Origin: Diaporthe sp. PMI_573 | Taxonomy: Eukaryota; Ascomycota; Sordariomycetes; Diaporthales; Diaporthaceae | NCBI GenBank assembly: GCA_021399435.1 | Contig: JAJTUP010000086.1 | Location: 62,001 to 126,000, forward strand | Reading direction: 5' to 3' | DNA length: 64,000 bases | Part shown: in pieces, positions 1-13,322 of the stretch | How the letters are laid out: the number at the start of each line of letters is the position of its first letter | Position numbering within the stretch: position 1 is the stretch's first letter | Position numbers and translations under genes: made by a program | The notes under the pieces: model-generated | What the model was told of the DNA's origin: nothing | The model's database searches: none | What the model saw: the letters and a program-made list of their open reading frames with translations, nothing else

Positions 1-2597
1 CCCACCGGTACCAGAGTCTACACCATCCTTGCGGTCTTGAGAATTCATCGAGTCACTTGACATAGAGACACTCACAGCTTGATATTCCCGGTTTGCTTCT
101 CGCCGGACGCGTTTGTGTAAGCACCTGGAGGTCTATGGTACTGGAAGGGTTTGTGCTCGTCGAACGCCATCGAAAAATAGCATGCGATCTGCCTCGGTGA
201 AATCGTCATGCATTTCGGATCACTATGGCCACCAGTGGGCCCAATACGACATTGGTCGTGCAGCTTGGGCGCCAAAGAACCAAATTGTCGGCCAAATGAT
301 GATGTCACCAATGTTTTGCCCCGACCAGCCCGCCTTGGTTTCTCGAACATTGGCTACCTGCGTCAGCAGACAGCTGGAAGGCGAGCAGCCCGGGCCAAAG
401 ACGGTTGATCATTTGGATTCGAGCATACCATGTTCTTGCATCTTCGTCCGAAGTGAAGATAATTATGATATTGGATTCCGCACTCAATTCAAGACTATTT
501 CTCCCAGTGCCCCAACCAGTACCGACCCCGAACAGACTATTGACACATGTAGTAGTACCTATCTACGCCTATATTTCAACATGCGAGCCGATTTAATCTT
601 TGTAGGGGAAAAGAAATATGATAAAGGACATTATTTGTCGGCAGAGTTTTAGCTACGCTACGCAGCCGTAGAGGTTATTTAAGCCCTCCTTTCCTTAGAT
701 TGGCACAATCGAGCTTGAAAGGCCAGCAGCTACGCTTCCGAATACTATGTTAGAGTCCGATAGGCTTCGGAAGGGACATTCATGAAATGGGGGAGCGCGT
801 TCCGTAGAAATTGAGAGGCCGTCTCAAGATCCACCTGGGCAGGCACAAAATTACTGTTCTCTCTGTGCCACTCCTAATTCAACCTCAATGTAATCCTCAA
901 GCTCGAACTAAGTCTCAGTTACACAATCATCGGTCTAGACGTCGATCAAGATGTCTAAGTAGCCAGTGGTAGCTGTCAATGTGGTCCATTTGCTCTAATC
1001 CCTTGCGGCGCAAAATTGAAGTGTCTCGGGATCTGCGCCGTCGTCCGTGCTGACCTCTGTATGTCCTGTTGTCATTTACTATATTTGCTTATCAAGGTGT
1101 GCACTCATTTCTTGCCTACACTCTTTCTCGTGTGCTTGTAGCTGTCACCACATAACATGGTCATGGTTCTAGTTGAATTGGAAACAAGATCTACAGCGGC
1201 GCATAAAGTTCAGCTTATGCCTCTAAGGCACTGTGACGCCGCCCGTTCCTTCAAGTTCGTCCCTCTCTACATTTTGGAAGCATGCCGCCTGTCACTAAGT
1301 AATGGTCATTCGGATTATTATGCAAGTACAGCTATCCGCGAGTCTCAGTCACCATCTCCGACAGTGTAGCATAAAGTGCGGGACGATGCGCCTTGTTTAC
1401 TTCTTCCACGCACTCCTTCCAATGCTCTTTACACCCCGTTGTGCTCGTACAATTGCAAAGCTGTGCATTCTCGTCATACCCCTTCTTTCGCTGTTTCAAG
1501 GAGAAGGACCGGGGATGTGCACGCCGGCGGTGGAACGACAACACAGCTGCGGACATATCGTGGGACGGAGATGATAACTCATTTGATAGCAGGTTTGCAC
1601 CGGCACCATCACTCTCGATAACTCAAGCCGTCCGTGCCGAACAAAAGACCCGTCAGCCCGGCTGGCCGTGGGACTCGATCAGCGAGCTATAGTCGAACCC
1701 GTGGAGATACTCTCGCATTGCTCAGACATTGTTTTTTTTTCAGCTTGTCCCACCCTCTGCGTGAGTGCTTCAGGAATCAATCATTCCCTCCAAAGCTCGG
1801 ACATACCCAACGCTGTGGCCCTCGCCTGGCATGGCGGTACTCAAACCGGCTCTTGAGGCTTTCCTCGTCATGGTACCATCAATTGATACCTACCCAAACT
1901 CCCTTTTCTCTTCAACCTCTAATTATGTCGGATATTAAAGGTCACATCTGCGGCGAGACTGATTCCAAATGGCTCGATAGCAACCTCCACCCAGATTTGA
2001 GACTGATCTTTGGTTATCCGATGAGCACGAGGTGCACCTGCATCCGGAGTCGGACCCTTTCTACAAGCATCCTCACGCTGGGGTACCATCTTGGTACGTC
2101 ATCGGAATGGGGTCCCCGCATGACTGGTGGACCTCTCCAGGCCCAGTCTCCATCTCCCCACGATCTTTCATTGGGGCGCTTCATAATCACAGCGAAATTT
2201 TGGGATCCATGTTGTACTTGAGCCCATGGTTTGGGCATAAGCTATCCCACTCTGCCACTCAAAAGCATGCCCACACAGACGCATGCCCGCCTGAGCTCCT
2301 GAGTTCTGTGTCGTCGGTAGTCCGATGAAGGGCCGAATGGTGGTCCAACAGGACGGCACCCGCGAAATAGAGTGGATAAACCTGCACATTGCAGCAGTGT
2401 CCCTTTGCCGGATCGACTGTTTTTTCCCGCGTTGAGCATAGCCGAAAAAGAGCCGGGTCGCATCGATCTGCCAGCTACATATGAGCACACCTGCCCAGGA
2501 ACAGGTACCGTCGCTGCACAGTTATTTAACTATTGACCTATTGCCACATTTTGGGTGTCCATGGACCACATCTACCTGGTCATTGACGCCGAGCATC
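1..2597. other. Gene-poor stretch, no supported gene
   Basis: No reading frame here could be tied to a family. Two areas look like possible eroded coding sequence. On the minus strand, about 70-490, several short protein-like stretches sit in different frames and are broken by stops. On the plus strand, about 1925-2325, an open frame starting at an ATG near 1925 reads plausibly and then appears to continue in a neighbouring frame with a His/Pro-rich segment. Neither has clear splice sites that repair it, so I do not call a gene. Confidence 0.5.
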
Positions 2598-4924
2598 ATG
2601 GGCGAGCTACAAAGACTCAAGGGCTTCAATGTGGCCAACCACTTTGAGAAGCGTAAGCTTCTCATCGCCATCAATAGTATTGCTGCACTCAGCATCTTCT
2701 TCTTTGGCTATGACCAAGGCATGATGGGAGGCGTGAATACCGCAAAAGACTATATCGAATTAATGGGATTCGGTTACAAGGAAAATGGTGTTGTTGTTAT
2801 AACTGACAGCCTCCTTCAAGGTAAGGCCTTAAGCTCTCGAGCAGCAATACTTCTCAACGCAAAAGAACATATTTTCTTACACAACCTCTCACAGGTGGTA
2901 TTGTCTCTGTCTATTATCTTGGTACATTATTCGGGTGCCTCCTTGGTGGCTGGGTCGGCGACAAGGTTGGCAGAATTAAAACCGTTGCCTTCGGCGCCTT
3001 GTGGGCTATTGTAGGTGCTGTTCTGCAGTGCTCATCTCAGAATCACGAATGGATGATATGCGGTAAGCATTGATGGCCATTCTGTTCATATATTTGCAGA
3101 CTCTGACGATACGACATGTCAGCGAGGGCTGTGAACGGGATCGGTACCGGCATTCTCAACGCGATTGTGCCGGTGTGGGCAACGGAAACGGCAGAGCATA
3201 CGTCTCGTGGTCAATTCATCGCCATCGAGTTCACGTAAGTTTTTGAAAAGAACCACTTTGCTTCTGCTCGCGTGACCCCTACGGGCTAGGACTACGGCTC
3301 CTTCAAATTCCAAAACTCCCCTCCTGAACCCGGGGCACAGTATTTCCAGATTTCACAATACGTCTGCTTGTCGTCTAACTAACTCATAGCTTGAACATTT
3401 TCGGTGTCGTAGTGGCTTATTGGCTTGAATTCGGTCTCTCTTTCGTGGATGGGGGCAACTCTGCCATTGCATGGCGCTTTCCCATTGCGTTTCAGATCAT
3501 CCCATTGCTCGTCCTTCTCGGCGCAGTCTGGTTCTTCCCAGAGTCTCCTCGATGGCTCGCCAAAGTTGGCCGCGACGAAGAAGCTCGGTTCATCCTGCGT
3601 CGTCTTCGCGGTACTGATGCTGCGGGAGAAGCGAAGGCCGTTGCCGAATACCAAGATATTCGCAACATTGTTGCCTTGGAAGCGAAGGAATCGTCCAACA
3701 ACTCGTACCTCCACATGCTCTTTGGCATTGGCTCGGGTGAGTTGCACACCGGCAGGCGTGTACAGCTCGTGATTTGGCTGCAGATTATCCAGGTATGTCA
3801 TTGACAATTGATCCATTTGCACTACCTCTCTGTGTAGTCAGGCTGACACTGACTGTCGTATAAAAGGAATGGGTTGGCATTGCAGGTGTCACGGTATATG
3901 CGCCAACTATCTTTGGAATCGCTGGATTTGACTCCACAAAGAGCGCATGGATCAGCGGCTTAAACAACATCTTTTATATGTTCGCAACGCTCGTCTGTGT
4001 CTTCACTCTTGACCGCATTGGCAGACGCTGGACACTATATTGGGGTGCAGTTGGCCAAGGCATCGCCATGTTCCTGGCCGGGGGATTCTCCCGCCTTGGT
4101 CAGGATGCAAGCAATGTGGCAAACTCGGAGACAGCTGCGTCCTACGGAGCGGCGGCAGCATCGTTTGTTTTTATATTCACGTCTGTTTTTGGCGCAACAT
4201 GGCTCACAGTCCCATGGTTGTATCCAGCAGAAATATTCCCGTTGCAGGTCCGGGCCAAAGGCAACGCATGGGGTGTCGTTGGCTGGTCTATCGGGAATGG
4301 CTGGTTGACATTATTGTGCCCAGTCATGTTTAATGCCATCGGTGAAAAGACGGTAAGCCTTGCCGGGAGAAACGCATCTACCATCAACCCTCACTGCCCA
4401 GGTGGTGTTCGACTTTCATGCAAGTATACGTGACCTGGATATTTCTCATTGACAGTCTCACAGTTATACATCTTTGGAGCCTGCAATTTTGTCGCTATCC
4501 CAATAGTATGGGCGCTATATCCAGAGAGCAATCAAAGGACATTAGAGGAAATGGATCTGTTGTTTGCAGCCCCAACACCTGTGAGTATCTTGGCCAATTC
4601 CTTTTGCTCTCTTTAGGACAATACCTACGTGGGGCCCATTTCTTAATGCGCGAGTCGTGTCTGCTCTTCTTTGTACCATTGCAGCTAGATCATATGCTCC
4701 GAGCAGAAGTCTCGTCGGCTTCCTTCCTTTGAACAGTTTCTCTGGTGTCCAATAGCTGACTGGGTGTGCCATAGTGGGTTTGGGACGCAGAGAAGACATT
4801 CAAAAGGCTCAAGGCCGAACGGCCAGAGCTGCTGGGAAATCATACTCTCGACACCGAAGCTGGAATCACAACCACGTCAGCGGACAAGGAAGTCGGCCAG
4901 GCCTCTGCCAGCCAAATGGCATGA
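2598..4924 (+). CDS. MFS sugar transporter (hexose/monosaccharide type)
   Basis: Predicted plasma-membrane sugar porter of the major facilitator superfamily, 552 residues, the usual size. Seven exons: 2598-2820, 2895-3062, 3123-3234, 3390-3792, 3867-4352, 4464-4580 and 4775-4924. All introns are GT-AG and phases join cleanly. Family signatures are present in order: FFGYDQGMMGG in helix 1, GWVGDKVGR in the helix 2-3 loop, PESPRWLAKVGR before the central loop, DRIGRRWT between helices 8 and 9, and PAEIFPLQVRAKGNAWG after helix 10. The C-terminal tail is hydrophilic. The start at 2598 was chosen because it gives the standard short N-terminus; an in-frame ATG upstream at 2481 would add 39 residues of unsupported sequence. 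The transported sugar cannot be read from sequence. It stands alone, with no catabolic genes beside it. Confidence 0.9.
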
Positions 4925-5745
4925 GGCACCTCTAAAGACTTGGGGCAGATACGTTTATACTTTACCCAGAAGCATATTAAAGGCTCTGAAGCTATGTATC
5001 CACAATCCTGTGTATCCAGGAGCCTTTTTATTTACCTCCCTGACTAACCTAGAAGGCGGGGACGAAAGCGGCGATGATAATCATAATATACACTGCCTTT
5101 CATTGGGCCTTTGTCAGGAATGTTTGTTACCTAGAATATATGTATATACCCGCCAGGTGACGACACGGAGTCTCGACATGGCTTGACCTTTTGATCTGTA
5201 GTATAGCAACATGGTGGGTACCTTTCCAACGGCCTCACTCTAAAGTATACACCTGAGAGCCGGAATCAATTACAGCATGCTTTCCTCAGTTAGCATACCT
5301 AAAGCAATGAATGCTGTTAAGCTCACCACAGCGTAATTATGACACTTCAGTTGATGCTGTGCCGGCTCTTGTACTATTAATAATGGCTCCAAGAAATCGG
5401 CTTATGGCAGGAGGGCCTGTAATTGTGTGTGCTATCACTCTGGTGTATTTTACTCCTTTCATTCAATACAGTCAATCTTTGCCTTATCAGGTTTTGATCG
5501 TCACTAGACCGTAAAAGTTGTCACCAAAAAGGCCAACCAGCTCAAGATTGTACACTGCTTAAATTTGCTATCGTTGTCTTACGGGTGTGACAGTACAACA
5601 TACAGGTTATTCAACCAATTAATTTGCACACACATGTGCTGCGGCATGCACCATGAGATCTTTCCCAACATCCTCTGCCCCCCGAGATCCTTCCCACAAT
5701 TACGTCCCCGTGGTTCCACATCTGTAACTGGACCTGCCGAGGGGA
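4925..5745. other. Intergenic, convergent genes
   Basis: This lies between the convergent 3' ends of the transporter and the CHRD protein gene. I see AT-rich 3'-flank sequence and no gene or RNA structure. Confidence 0.5.
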
Positions 5746-6556
5746 TTATGCTAACTGTCCTCGGACAGCTCCAGGAACTGCCAGACTAGAGTGGACATCG
5801 GCAAAGAACCCTACAGGATTCTTCTCGATGATTGCAACTTTGAAACCAGCGACAGTGTCCACTCCGTTCGCAAGGACTCCGGTTTTGAATGGACCAGTGA
5901 GACACCCGACACTGTTCCTGACATCTTTATTGCCGGCCACGGGCTGTGGGTTGGGAAATGCAATCCTGGGTGGTCCAGAAGCACCGCGAGCGGCCTCGTG
6001 GATGTGGGTTGCAGTGGTTGCCGGAGACTGGTACTCTCCGCGGAATCCGTAGAGCGTGATGTTGTAACAAATTGTATCGGTTTGCGAATTGATACCAAAA
6101 TTGTATGTCCCAGAAGCTCCGGGTAGGCCGCCTAAAAAATTCGGAGTCAGCTATTAAAGAACTAGAATAGAAGCTACATGCCAATACGGTGAGGAGGGAG
6201 CCACAAGTTGGATAGAGCCTCGAGCTGTCTCAAAACTTGCAGCCTTAAAAATCTTTGTTGCATAGGCTAAAGATGGGATACGTTTGTTCTTAGAGGGGTG
6301 AAAATCGTATCCAAAGTTGCTTACCAGTCGGTGTTGTACCGTTCACGACCTGGTCCGGGGTAGCCTTGACAACTTGTGTTGAGCTGAACTGGAAGACTTG
6401 ATCGCCTCCACTATCCAGGGGCTCGATTGTTATCCGCAAGGCGTTGCCGCCAACGCTTAGCAGGTCAGTAACGCTCGACCCTGCGCTGCGCGCCGTAGGT
6501 GCCGCAATGGTAAATGACGCGGTGGCGATAATGGCGAGTATGCTGGATGTCTTCAT
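5746..6556 (-). CDS. Small secreted CHRD-domain protein
   Basis: A 205-residue protein from two exons (6325-6556 and 5746-6131, joined by a 193-bp GT-AG intron). It begins with a clear signal peptide (MKTSSILAIIATASFTIAAP), so it is predicted to be secreted. The second exon carries the core of a CHRD domain: a Tyr-rich strand with TICYNITLYGF, then THIHEAARGASGPPRIAFP, then a Cys/Gly-containing end. The Thr-His-Ile-His-Glu segment is the conserved CHRD signature. CHRD domains were named from chordin; small secreted fungal versions have no agreed biochemical role. Two Asn-Xaa-Thr/Ser glycosylation sites are visible. The start is the ATG directly before the signal peptide; an in-frame upstream extension would destroy the signal. 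Confidence 0.82.
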
Positions 6557-9500
6557 TTTGAAAGATAGTATCTTGCGAAGGCTGATAGTTATAAGTAAGA
6601 AGCCACCAGCTTGGAAAACTCGAATCTCATTAGGTTGCGCTACCAGGCTCGCAAAGTGGTACTCGATCAGAAGATTGAGACATAAACCAACGTTCCGATG
6701 ACTAGAAGCGAGACATTGTTTATATACACCGTCTTCAGATGTCTGGGCCGGAGCGGTTCGCCACACTCAGCCAGAGTGAAATAGCTATTTTGTCACATGG
6801 AAAATCTTGCTGCCAGAACAAGTGCTTAGTAGAGCGTGAGAGTCACCTGCTCACCGTCTAGTTGATCGCAAGCGTATCTTGGGAGAACCATAAACGGCTT
6901 CAATCGTGCTGTGCAGGCCTAAAGTGGGAAGCTGTAGCTCTACCCGGCATGCCGAATCGTCTTGGAGTTGACGCCTGAGCTCGGGCAGAGCTTGTCCCGT
7001 CGTTCTATTTTGCTTGGCGACCGCCTTGAGCCCAAGCGGTCATCGACAACGTTGTCAATCCCTCTGCAGATCAGTCGTTTTGACATCATTGAATCGGCAC
7101 TTGCAGCACCCAGCTTTATTAACGCTTTGTGTTAACTCCCGACTCAGCAATCTTAATATTTACTTTGCGGTCTCGGAGCGCCTGGAGGTTGTACTTGGCA
7201 AGATACACAACAAGATTAGCACCACTCGGCGCAGCCCGAAAACATCAACCACAGCTAAGTGTCCTTGTTCAATGCGGGAAAGTTTTGGCACCATGCCCCA
7301 TCACGCCTGTGAGAATATCCTGCCCACTACATACATAGTTCACCCACTCTAGACCCATTCTCTTCCAGCTGCTCGTCATCCACACCGGCCTTCACGGCAT
7401 GGACTGCTTGGCGGCTGAATCGGCTTGCACTCGACCATCTACAAGGTATAAGTCACGTACGGAACTGCCAAGTCTCATCAGAGCGGTGTCAAGTCGGCAG
7501 ATCAATGAAAGCCACGTCCCGTAACCAGTACGAGAACTCACGATGACGTACAAAACTTTCAAGCTGAACCGATCTGGTGCGAGGAACGATCCCCTGAGCT
7601 TGAGTCCTTTGTTACGCCTGCATATTGACGGCAAAGATAGCACCTGACCCTGAGGCGAACTTCTTTTGCTCATGTATTCAGTTTTGGCTCCCAGTTTTGG
7701 CTCCTGAGTGGTCGCGGTGCAACATAATTATAACACGAGTGAATTCTTCGTTGGCTCTGATGTATGTTAAGTCCGATTATGGAGGGGATTAAGTGAGCTC
7801 TCAGCTGACTGCATTGAAATACTTGTCCAGACTTTGCGTGAGAACACCCTGTGTCGACCGAAGATTTATACTTAGATACACTATTGGATCTAGTCCTACC
7901 AGTTTTATTTTCGTCGTAGCTTGTTACGACGCACCTGTGGAAGTGTGGACTTGGATACGTACATGACGACTTGACTTCAGTTACACGTGGAGGCTCCTCA
8001 CTGAGGACGCTTAACCAGTCCTCTTCTCCGAAATCAGCAAGCAAGATACAAGTCTCGCAGACTCCGTTTACTAAGTTCGACGTAACTTGCCGAGAGGCGC
8101 ATTGCAATAATATGAATTAGCGCAAAAAAGTGCCAGGTGGGCTTCTCTTGGACTCGATGCATTAAGCACTAGGTCCCAGCAGCATAACAGACTATTCATA
8201 CTACCAAAAATAAAAGATTTTACACGTCACAACAATAAGATTGTCGTGGGTACTTATTGCCATTAAGGCACAAAGGATTGTCGCATCATGGTATTGCTGG
8301 TCTTGGTGGGTAGCACAGGGTCACTAGCACATCATCGAGACCTGATTGGTAATTTGATAGGTCACTAAACAATGACCGAATATGAGGTGCTGCATTTTCA
8401 AGCGCATCATATAGTACGCCGGGGTAATAAGCCTGAAACTGGAATGCACTGAGCATTCCTGGTTTGTGTTAAGCCCATCGGGTCTAGACGAGCTGGATCC
8501 CTCTCTATACACATTATCAGCCCTGAAGATGGAGCAGGTGTTCTATTTTTGGAGAACCAAAAAGATCGCTCGCGAGATCGACGTCACAACCAGTCTATCC
8601 AAGGCAAGTGGGTACTATGAGGGATCCCGTCACACGAAAGTGGGTCGCCCCAACGGCCCAAAGAAGTCTGTTCCCGCGGACAGAGATACGAGTTCCTCAT
8701 TTTCTTCATGTTGCGGGAAAACAGGCTGAAGGATGCAGGAACAGAAAATCCTTACAATTGATCACCGGAAGGAGAACTGCCTTTACTACGTTGTGCCCAT
8801 GCCGGTGCCCATGCCAGCCAATGACGGCAGAAGCACGGCCTAGGGAAGTCTGTTTCATCAGCTGAGAGCCCGGCCAGGTCAGGCATGTGAACAATCTCAG
8901 TCTCTACTAGTAAATTTCCGCACTCCAGGATTGATTCAAGCCGAGAACCGAACCAACCAGTCCACAAGACGCGAAATTGTTGACGAGACTTTGCCTCCAC
9001 GGTTTATATATGCATCTACTGCAACTCAACCGGGCATACCTCTGAGCACATCAATCACTCCTCCGAACATGTAGATGGCATTACGTCACATAGGGGCTCG
9101 ATGGGAGCGGGCTGCATGAAATGCTTGTTCTCAGTCCACATTTCCAGGGGTAAAAGTGGCACGTAGAGATTGAGACCAGCGCGCACGCAACCAACAACAC
9201 ATCAGCAGCACTGACTAAGTCCAGCGTTTCCAAGTTCTGAGGCAGGATTGAAATGACAAGAACGAAAATCATCCAATCGGGTACGAGCTACTTTGTGTTT
9301 CCGCGACGGATTCTCAGCGTCGCTGGACCAGCCTTGAATCCAGTAAGAGACCCAGTATAAACCCACACGGGCATGACGGATCGCATCCTCATCGGTCCGA
9401 ACATCACAAGCACCGCCAATACCCACAAAAGAGGATTACGTGCCCATCGTGCCCGTGTTACACCCTTAAAACCCGCAGTCGCTTCGCTAGCCGGATTCCC

Positions 9501-9669
9501 AGCAGGACTTGGCTTTTCCTTGGCTTTGCTTCTTTTCAGCCCCAGCTTCAACCAAGAACACCTGCCGCGACGCCGTGCCAAGGCTTCACGATACGCCGAG
9601 TAAGATCGTTCCGATGTGGACTCGGACTAGCCACTCATTTCTGCAACCGGGGAGCACCTTAAAATCATA
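6557..9669. other. Long gene-poor gap
   Basis: This 3.1-kb interval holds only short open frames without family resemblance. The longest (7670-8107, minus, 145 codons) has no domain, signal peptide or obvious intron. A small direct duplication of a TTTTGGCTCC-containing unit occurs near 7680-7705. The last few hundred bases should contain the GH76 promoter. I see no RNA gene or transposon ends. Confidence 0.5.
6718..6727 (-). promoter_or_regulatory. TATA-like element of the CHRD gene
   Basis: Read on the minus strand this is GTATATAAAC, about 165 bp upstream of the CHRD protein ATG. It is a good TATA-box match at a plausible distance, assigned from sequence only. Confidence 0.4.
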
Positions 9670-11263
9670 ATGCGATCAACGGCATGGCCTCTCTTCACAT
9701 TGGGCGTCTTCACGCCTCTGGCTGCGGCCAGCGTCGACATCGAATGGACATCGAGTGGTACGTTGCGAGGGTGCTGGCAAACGGCATTGTCTTTTCCCTA
9801 TTGTATAAGGAGAGATATAGTGGAGTGTCTCATGGGGACGCATGCCGCATCCCAAGTATTGCACTACCACTTGGCTGAGCAGTGGCTGGCTTGCATCTAC
9901 GGATTTCACCACAAACCCACGCAGTATCTCCTTTTCACTTGCTGACGGGGCAAACACAGATTCGATAAAACAAGGGGCTTCGACAATCGCCTACGGGATG
10001 CTGCAATGGTATACTGGCAATCGGACTGGCGACGTTCCAGGCAACCTGCCGGATCCGTACTACTGGTGGGAGGCAGGAGCAATGTTCGGGACACTTATCG
10101 ACTACTGGGCCTACACGGATGACGAAACCTACGTCGACGAGACATACCAGGCTCTGCAACACCAAATAGGAGACGACGGTGACTTCATGCCCGAGAACCA
10201 AACCCTCACTGAGGGAAACGACGACCAGGGTTTCTGGGCGATGGCGGCCATGACAGCAGCCGAGACGAATTTCAAGAATCCCAACTCGACCAAGGACGGA
10301 GGATTTGAGTGGTTAGCATCCGTGCAGGCCGTCTTCAACGAATATGTCTGGCGGTGGGAGGCATCGGATGACGTGTGCGGCGGTGGGCTGCGGTGGCAGA
10401 TTTTCACTTTCAACACCGGTTACACTTATAAGAACACCATCTCCAACGGATGCTTCTTCAACATCGCCGCAAGACTCGCCCTTTACACTGGAAATGAGTC
10501 TTATTCTGACTGGGCGAACACCGTGTACGACTGGATGGATGATGTGGGGTTCATCGACGGCGACTTCAACGTTTACGACGGCGCTGATAGCAAGGATGGG
10601 AAATGCTCAAACCCCGACAGGGCTCAGTGGACATACAATGCCGGAATCTTTATGTACGGGGCCGCGGCGATGTATAACCACACCGGCGGCAGCGAGGTCT
10701 GGGCAAACCGTGTCAACGGGCTCACCAAGCGGACTTCGGCATACTTCTTTCAGAACAACATAATAGAGGAGCCGCCGTGCGAGCCCCACGACAGTTGCAA
10801 GACGGATAACTACTCGTTCAAGGGGTACGCACTGAAGTGGATGGCCAAGACAGTACAGCTGATGCCGTCGACCTATGACACTATCAAGCCGCTCCTCCTG
10901 GCTTCGGGGAAAGCCGCGGCATCCAGCTGCACCGGCACCGCGCAGGGTAGTGCGGGCGGCGTGCTTGACGGGATCGCATGTGGGTTCAAGTGGACGGGAA
11001 GCACAAATGACGGGACCAGCGGCGTAGGCCAGCAGATGAGTGCCCTTCAGGCGGTATTGTTCACGCTGGACGGCCCCGCTCCTCTCAGTGCAACTACCGG
11101 TGGAACATCAAGCGGTGATTCGAGTGGCGGCAGCGACAAGACTGACAAGAGCATTGACCCCACGAAACCTATCACGATGGGTGATCGTGCAGGCGCCGGG
11201 ATATTGACGGCCATGGCACTGGCGGGCCTGCTTGGCGGATGCGGGTGGATGGTTATGGACTAG
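9670..11263 (+). CDS. GPI-anchored GH76 endo-1,6-alpha-mannosidase (Dfg5/Dcw1 family)
   Basis: Cell-wall enzyme of glycoside hydrolase family 76. Fungal Dfg5/Dcw1 members act on the mannan core of GPI glycans and help attach GPI proteins to wall glucan. There are two exons (9670-9757 and 9960-11263) and 463 residues. An N-terminal signal peptide (FTLGVFTPLAAAS) is followed by the family opening DSIKQGASTIAYGML, then PYYWWEAGAMFGTLIDYW, the catalytic Asp pair in GNDDQGFWAMAAM, and CSNPDRAQWTYNAGIFMYGAA. The C-terminus is Ser/Gly/Thr-rich and ends in a hydrophobic segment, as expected for a GPI signal. The second exon is open upstream to an ATG at 9842, but that start would lose the signal peptide; the GT-AG intron restores the normal N-terminus. 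Confidence 0.92.
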
Positions 11264-12282
11264 GGGCGCCTTGAGGATGGATGATTGCTTGTGAATGTTA
11301 TTATTCCCTGGAGGTAATTATGACCCTTTACCATTATGACTATTTATTTAAGGATATGGTGTTTGGCGTTAGACGGCCCGGGTGCATGCACTCTTTAGCT
11401 AGAGGCTGTGCCAGCACCCGCCTGTTTCAATCTGAAAGAACATTAACAATTGAATATTTCATCCTCTGAGAAATTGCTATGAAGAACCATTCGCTCTTAT
11501 GGTCAGTTTCGTGCGCCTGACTCCCATTTGTCGCTGGAGATTGACAGATCGACCCAGAGTCGATGGATAGAATCGGAGCAAAAGGACCAAGCGTAGCCGC
11601 GGACCTATGCACATTCTCAGTTATCTCGACTAGGAGACATACCAGAATACAGTCCAATGATGCCGGGGCATCCCGATCTGGACCATTTCCCAAATCCAGC
11701 AACGTTGAACGATATTTAGTACATATCTTTCCTTTTATGACCGTCTTGTTAACCTTTATGAATTCGCTGGCAAGGTCCTCGGGTGCTGTGGCAAGGGCTT
11801 TCGGTTCCGTTTCGTACTTCTACGAGGACGGCGACAGATTGCACAAGGGCTAGGACATGGAGAGACCCATCCAGAGAACGTCCTTCAATCACCAGTTGGT
11901 GCAAATCTCTGGTGTTCCTCTGTTCCCTCGTCTACGGCTCAACTGCGAGCAGTCTGCATGCCATGGGGTTACACGGAAGGAATGGGACACTCTGGTAGGT
12001 GCTGTGATTACCCCATGGACAGATCTATACGGATGTGTACCATCACGAGGCATCACAATACAATACCGCCGGGGTTTTAAAATGGAAATAGAAATATGGT
12101 AAGCGTTGCAATTGTGACTCTCAAAAGCCAGGGCTTCGACATTAGGGCTGAGAGAAATGACTATAAGAAATATCTGCGGTGGCCCTCATATTCCGTGGAT
12201 CAATGTCCTTCCCCGAAACCCATAATCGCTCTTCTCTCTAAAGTCTTACCTCGTGCTTTATTCGCCTCACCTCCTTGGGAAG
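11264..12282. other. Intergenic, convergent genes
   Basis: Between the 3' ends of the GH76 gene and the dienelactone hydrolase gene. Only short open frames are present and none resembles a known family. Confidence 0.5.
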
Positions 12283-13322
12283 TCACAGAAGGTACTGGTC
12301 AAACCAGGCCACGGCTTGGTAAAAGGCCTGCTCCTTGGACCACTTCTGGATCTTGACCGAGAGGTCACAACGGACCGAGAACCCGTGCTGAACAAAAGCA
12401 TTAGCGACCATCCATATGTGCCGGGGGGGGGGGGACAACACATACCTCTACGCCGCTGTACAGGTTAATCTGGTAAGGCTGCCCGACCTTCCGCAGGATC
12501 TCCTCGGACTTGTGGCGCTTCTCCGTTGGGAAGATCGAGTCCGTCTCCGCGGCGGCGATGGACAATGGCCCGGTGATGGCAGCCAGCTCATCCTCATCGA
12601 CGAAGGAGGGATGAGCGACGTAGCCGACCTGGATGCCGTCCTTGTAGTGGCGGACAACGTACTAGACGGAGGATCAGGTCGTCAGCACTGACGAGAAGGG
12701 ATGAATAAGTGGGCGAGACCGGGGACCGGCTTACCTTGGCGCCGAAGCAGTACCCCAGGGCACCGATCTTGGTGAAGCCCTGTTCCTTCAGGTACTTCAG
12801 GGCCGTCTCCACGATGGGGTCGACAGCCTCCTTGGTATGAGGGTTGTCGCCGTTGGTGCCCTCGACAAACCATTTCATGATGTCTGCCGGCGGGGGGTTG
12901 GGGAATTTGTCGCCGTTGAAGACATCAATGATGATGGTGTGATAGCCGTTCTCGGCGAATTGATCGGCCATAAGCTGGGAGTTCTGCCAGATGCCGAAAA
13001 TGTCGGGGATGTACAGCAGGGCGACGCCATCATGCTTCTTGCCCTTGGGCTCGGCCACATAAGTCTCGTACTGGCCTACTTTGATGGTCTTACCAGTGGG
13101 CTCGCCGCTGTGGGAGTGGGGTTGGAATGGTCAGCCTGGGTGCATGCACGCATATGCCACTCAGCTTGGCATTGGGGCCCGGCTCAGAAAGCTTGGATCT
13201 CACAGCTCGGAGCCCGGAGCTTGGGGATCAGGGTGTCGACATCCGGGGGTCGCAGCACTGGAAGCAACTTACTCGTGCTTGACACCGACCGTGCAGCACT
13301 GTCCGGGGGGGTTGGAAGCCAT
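12283..13322 (-). CDS. Dienelactone hydrolase family protein
   Basis: Alpha/beta-hydrolase of the dienelactone hydrolase family, 247 residues from four exons (13273-13322, 12735-13107, 12446-12661 and 12283-12387). The family uses a Cys-Asp-His triad to open lactone or ester rings. Here the nucleophile Cys lies in GYCFGAK, the Asp in AAETDSIFP and the His in HGFSVRC; all three are present. No signal peptide is seen, so it should be cytosolic. The N-terminus MASNPPGQCCTVGVKH is the usual start of fungal members. The third intron (12388-12445) carries a run of 12 C on the transcript strand shortly after its 5' splice site. The substrate is unknown; many fungal paralogues are uncharacterised. 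Confidence 0.9.
12423..12434. repeat. Poly-G tract (12) in an intron
   Basis: Twelve consecutive G on the plus strand, read as C in the dienelactone hydrolase transcript, 11 bases past the intron's 5' end. Confidence 0.9.

Noticed and set aside
113..652. 179-codon plus-strand frame near the left edge
   Set aside because: Low-quality composition, no domain, and overlapped by equally unconvincing frames on the other strand.
9842..11263. Continuous GH76 reading frame starting at 9842
   Set aside because: It lacks a signal peptide, which these enzymes need. The 202-bp GT-AG intron gives the family N-terminus, so the start at 9670 is preferred.
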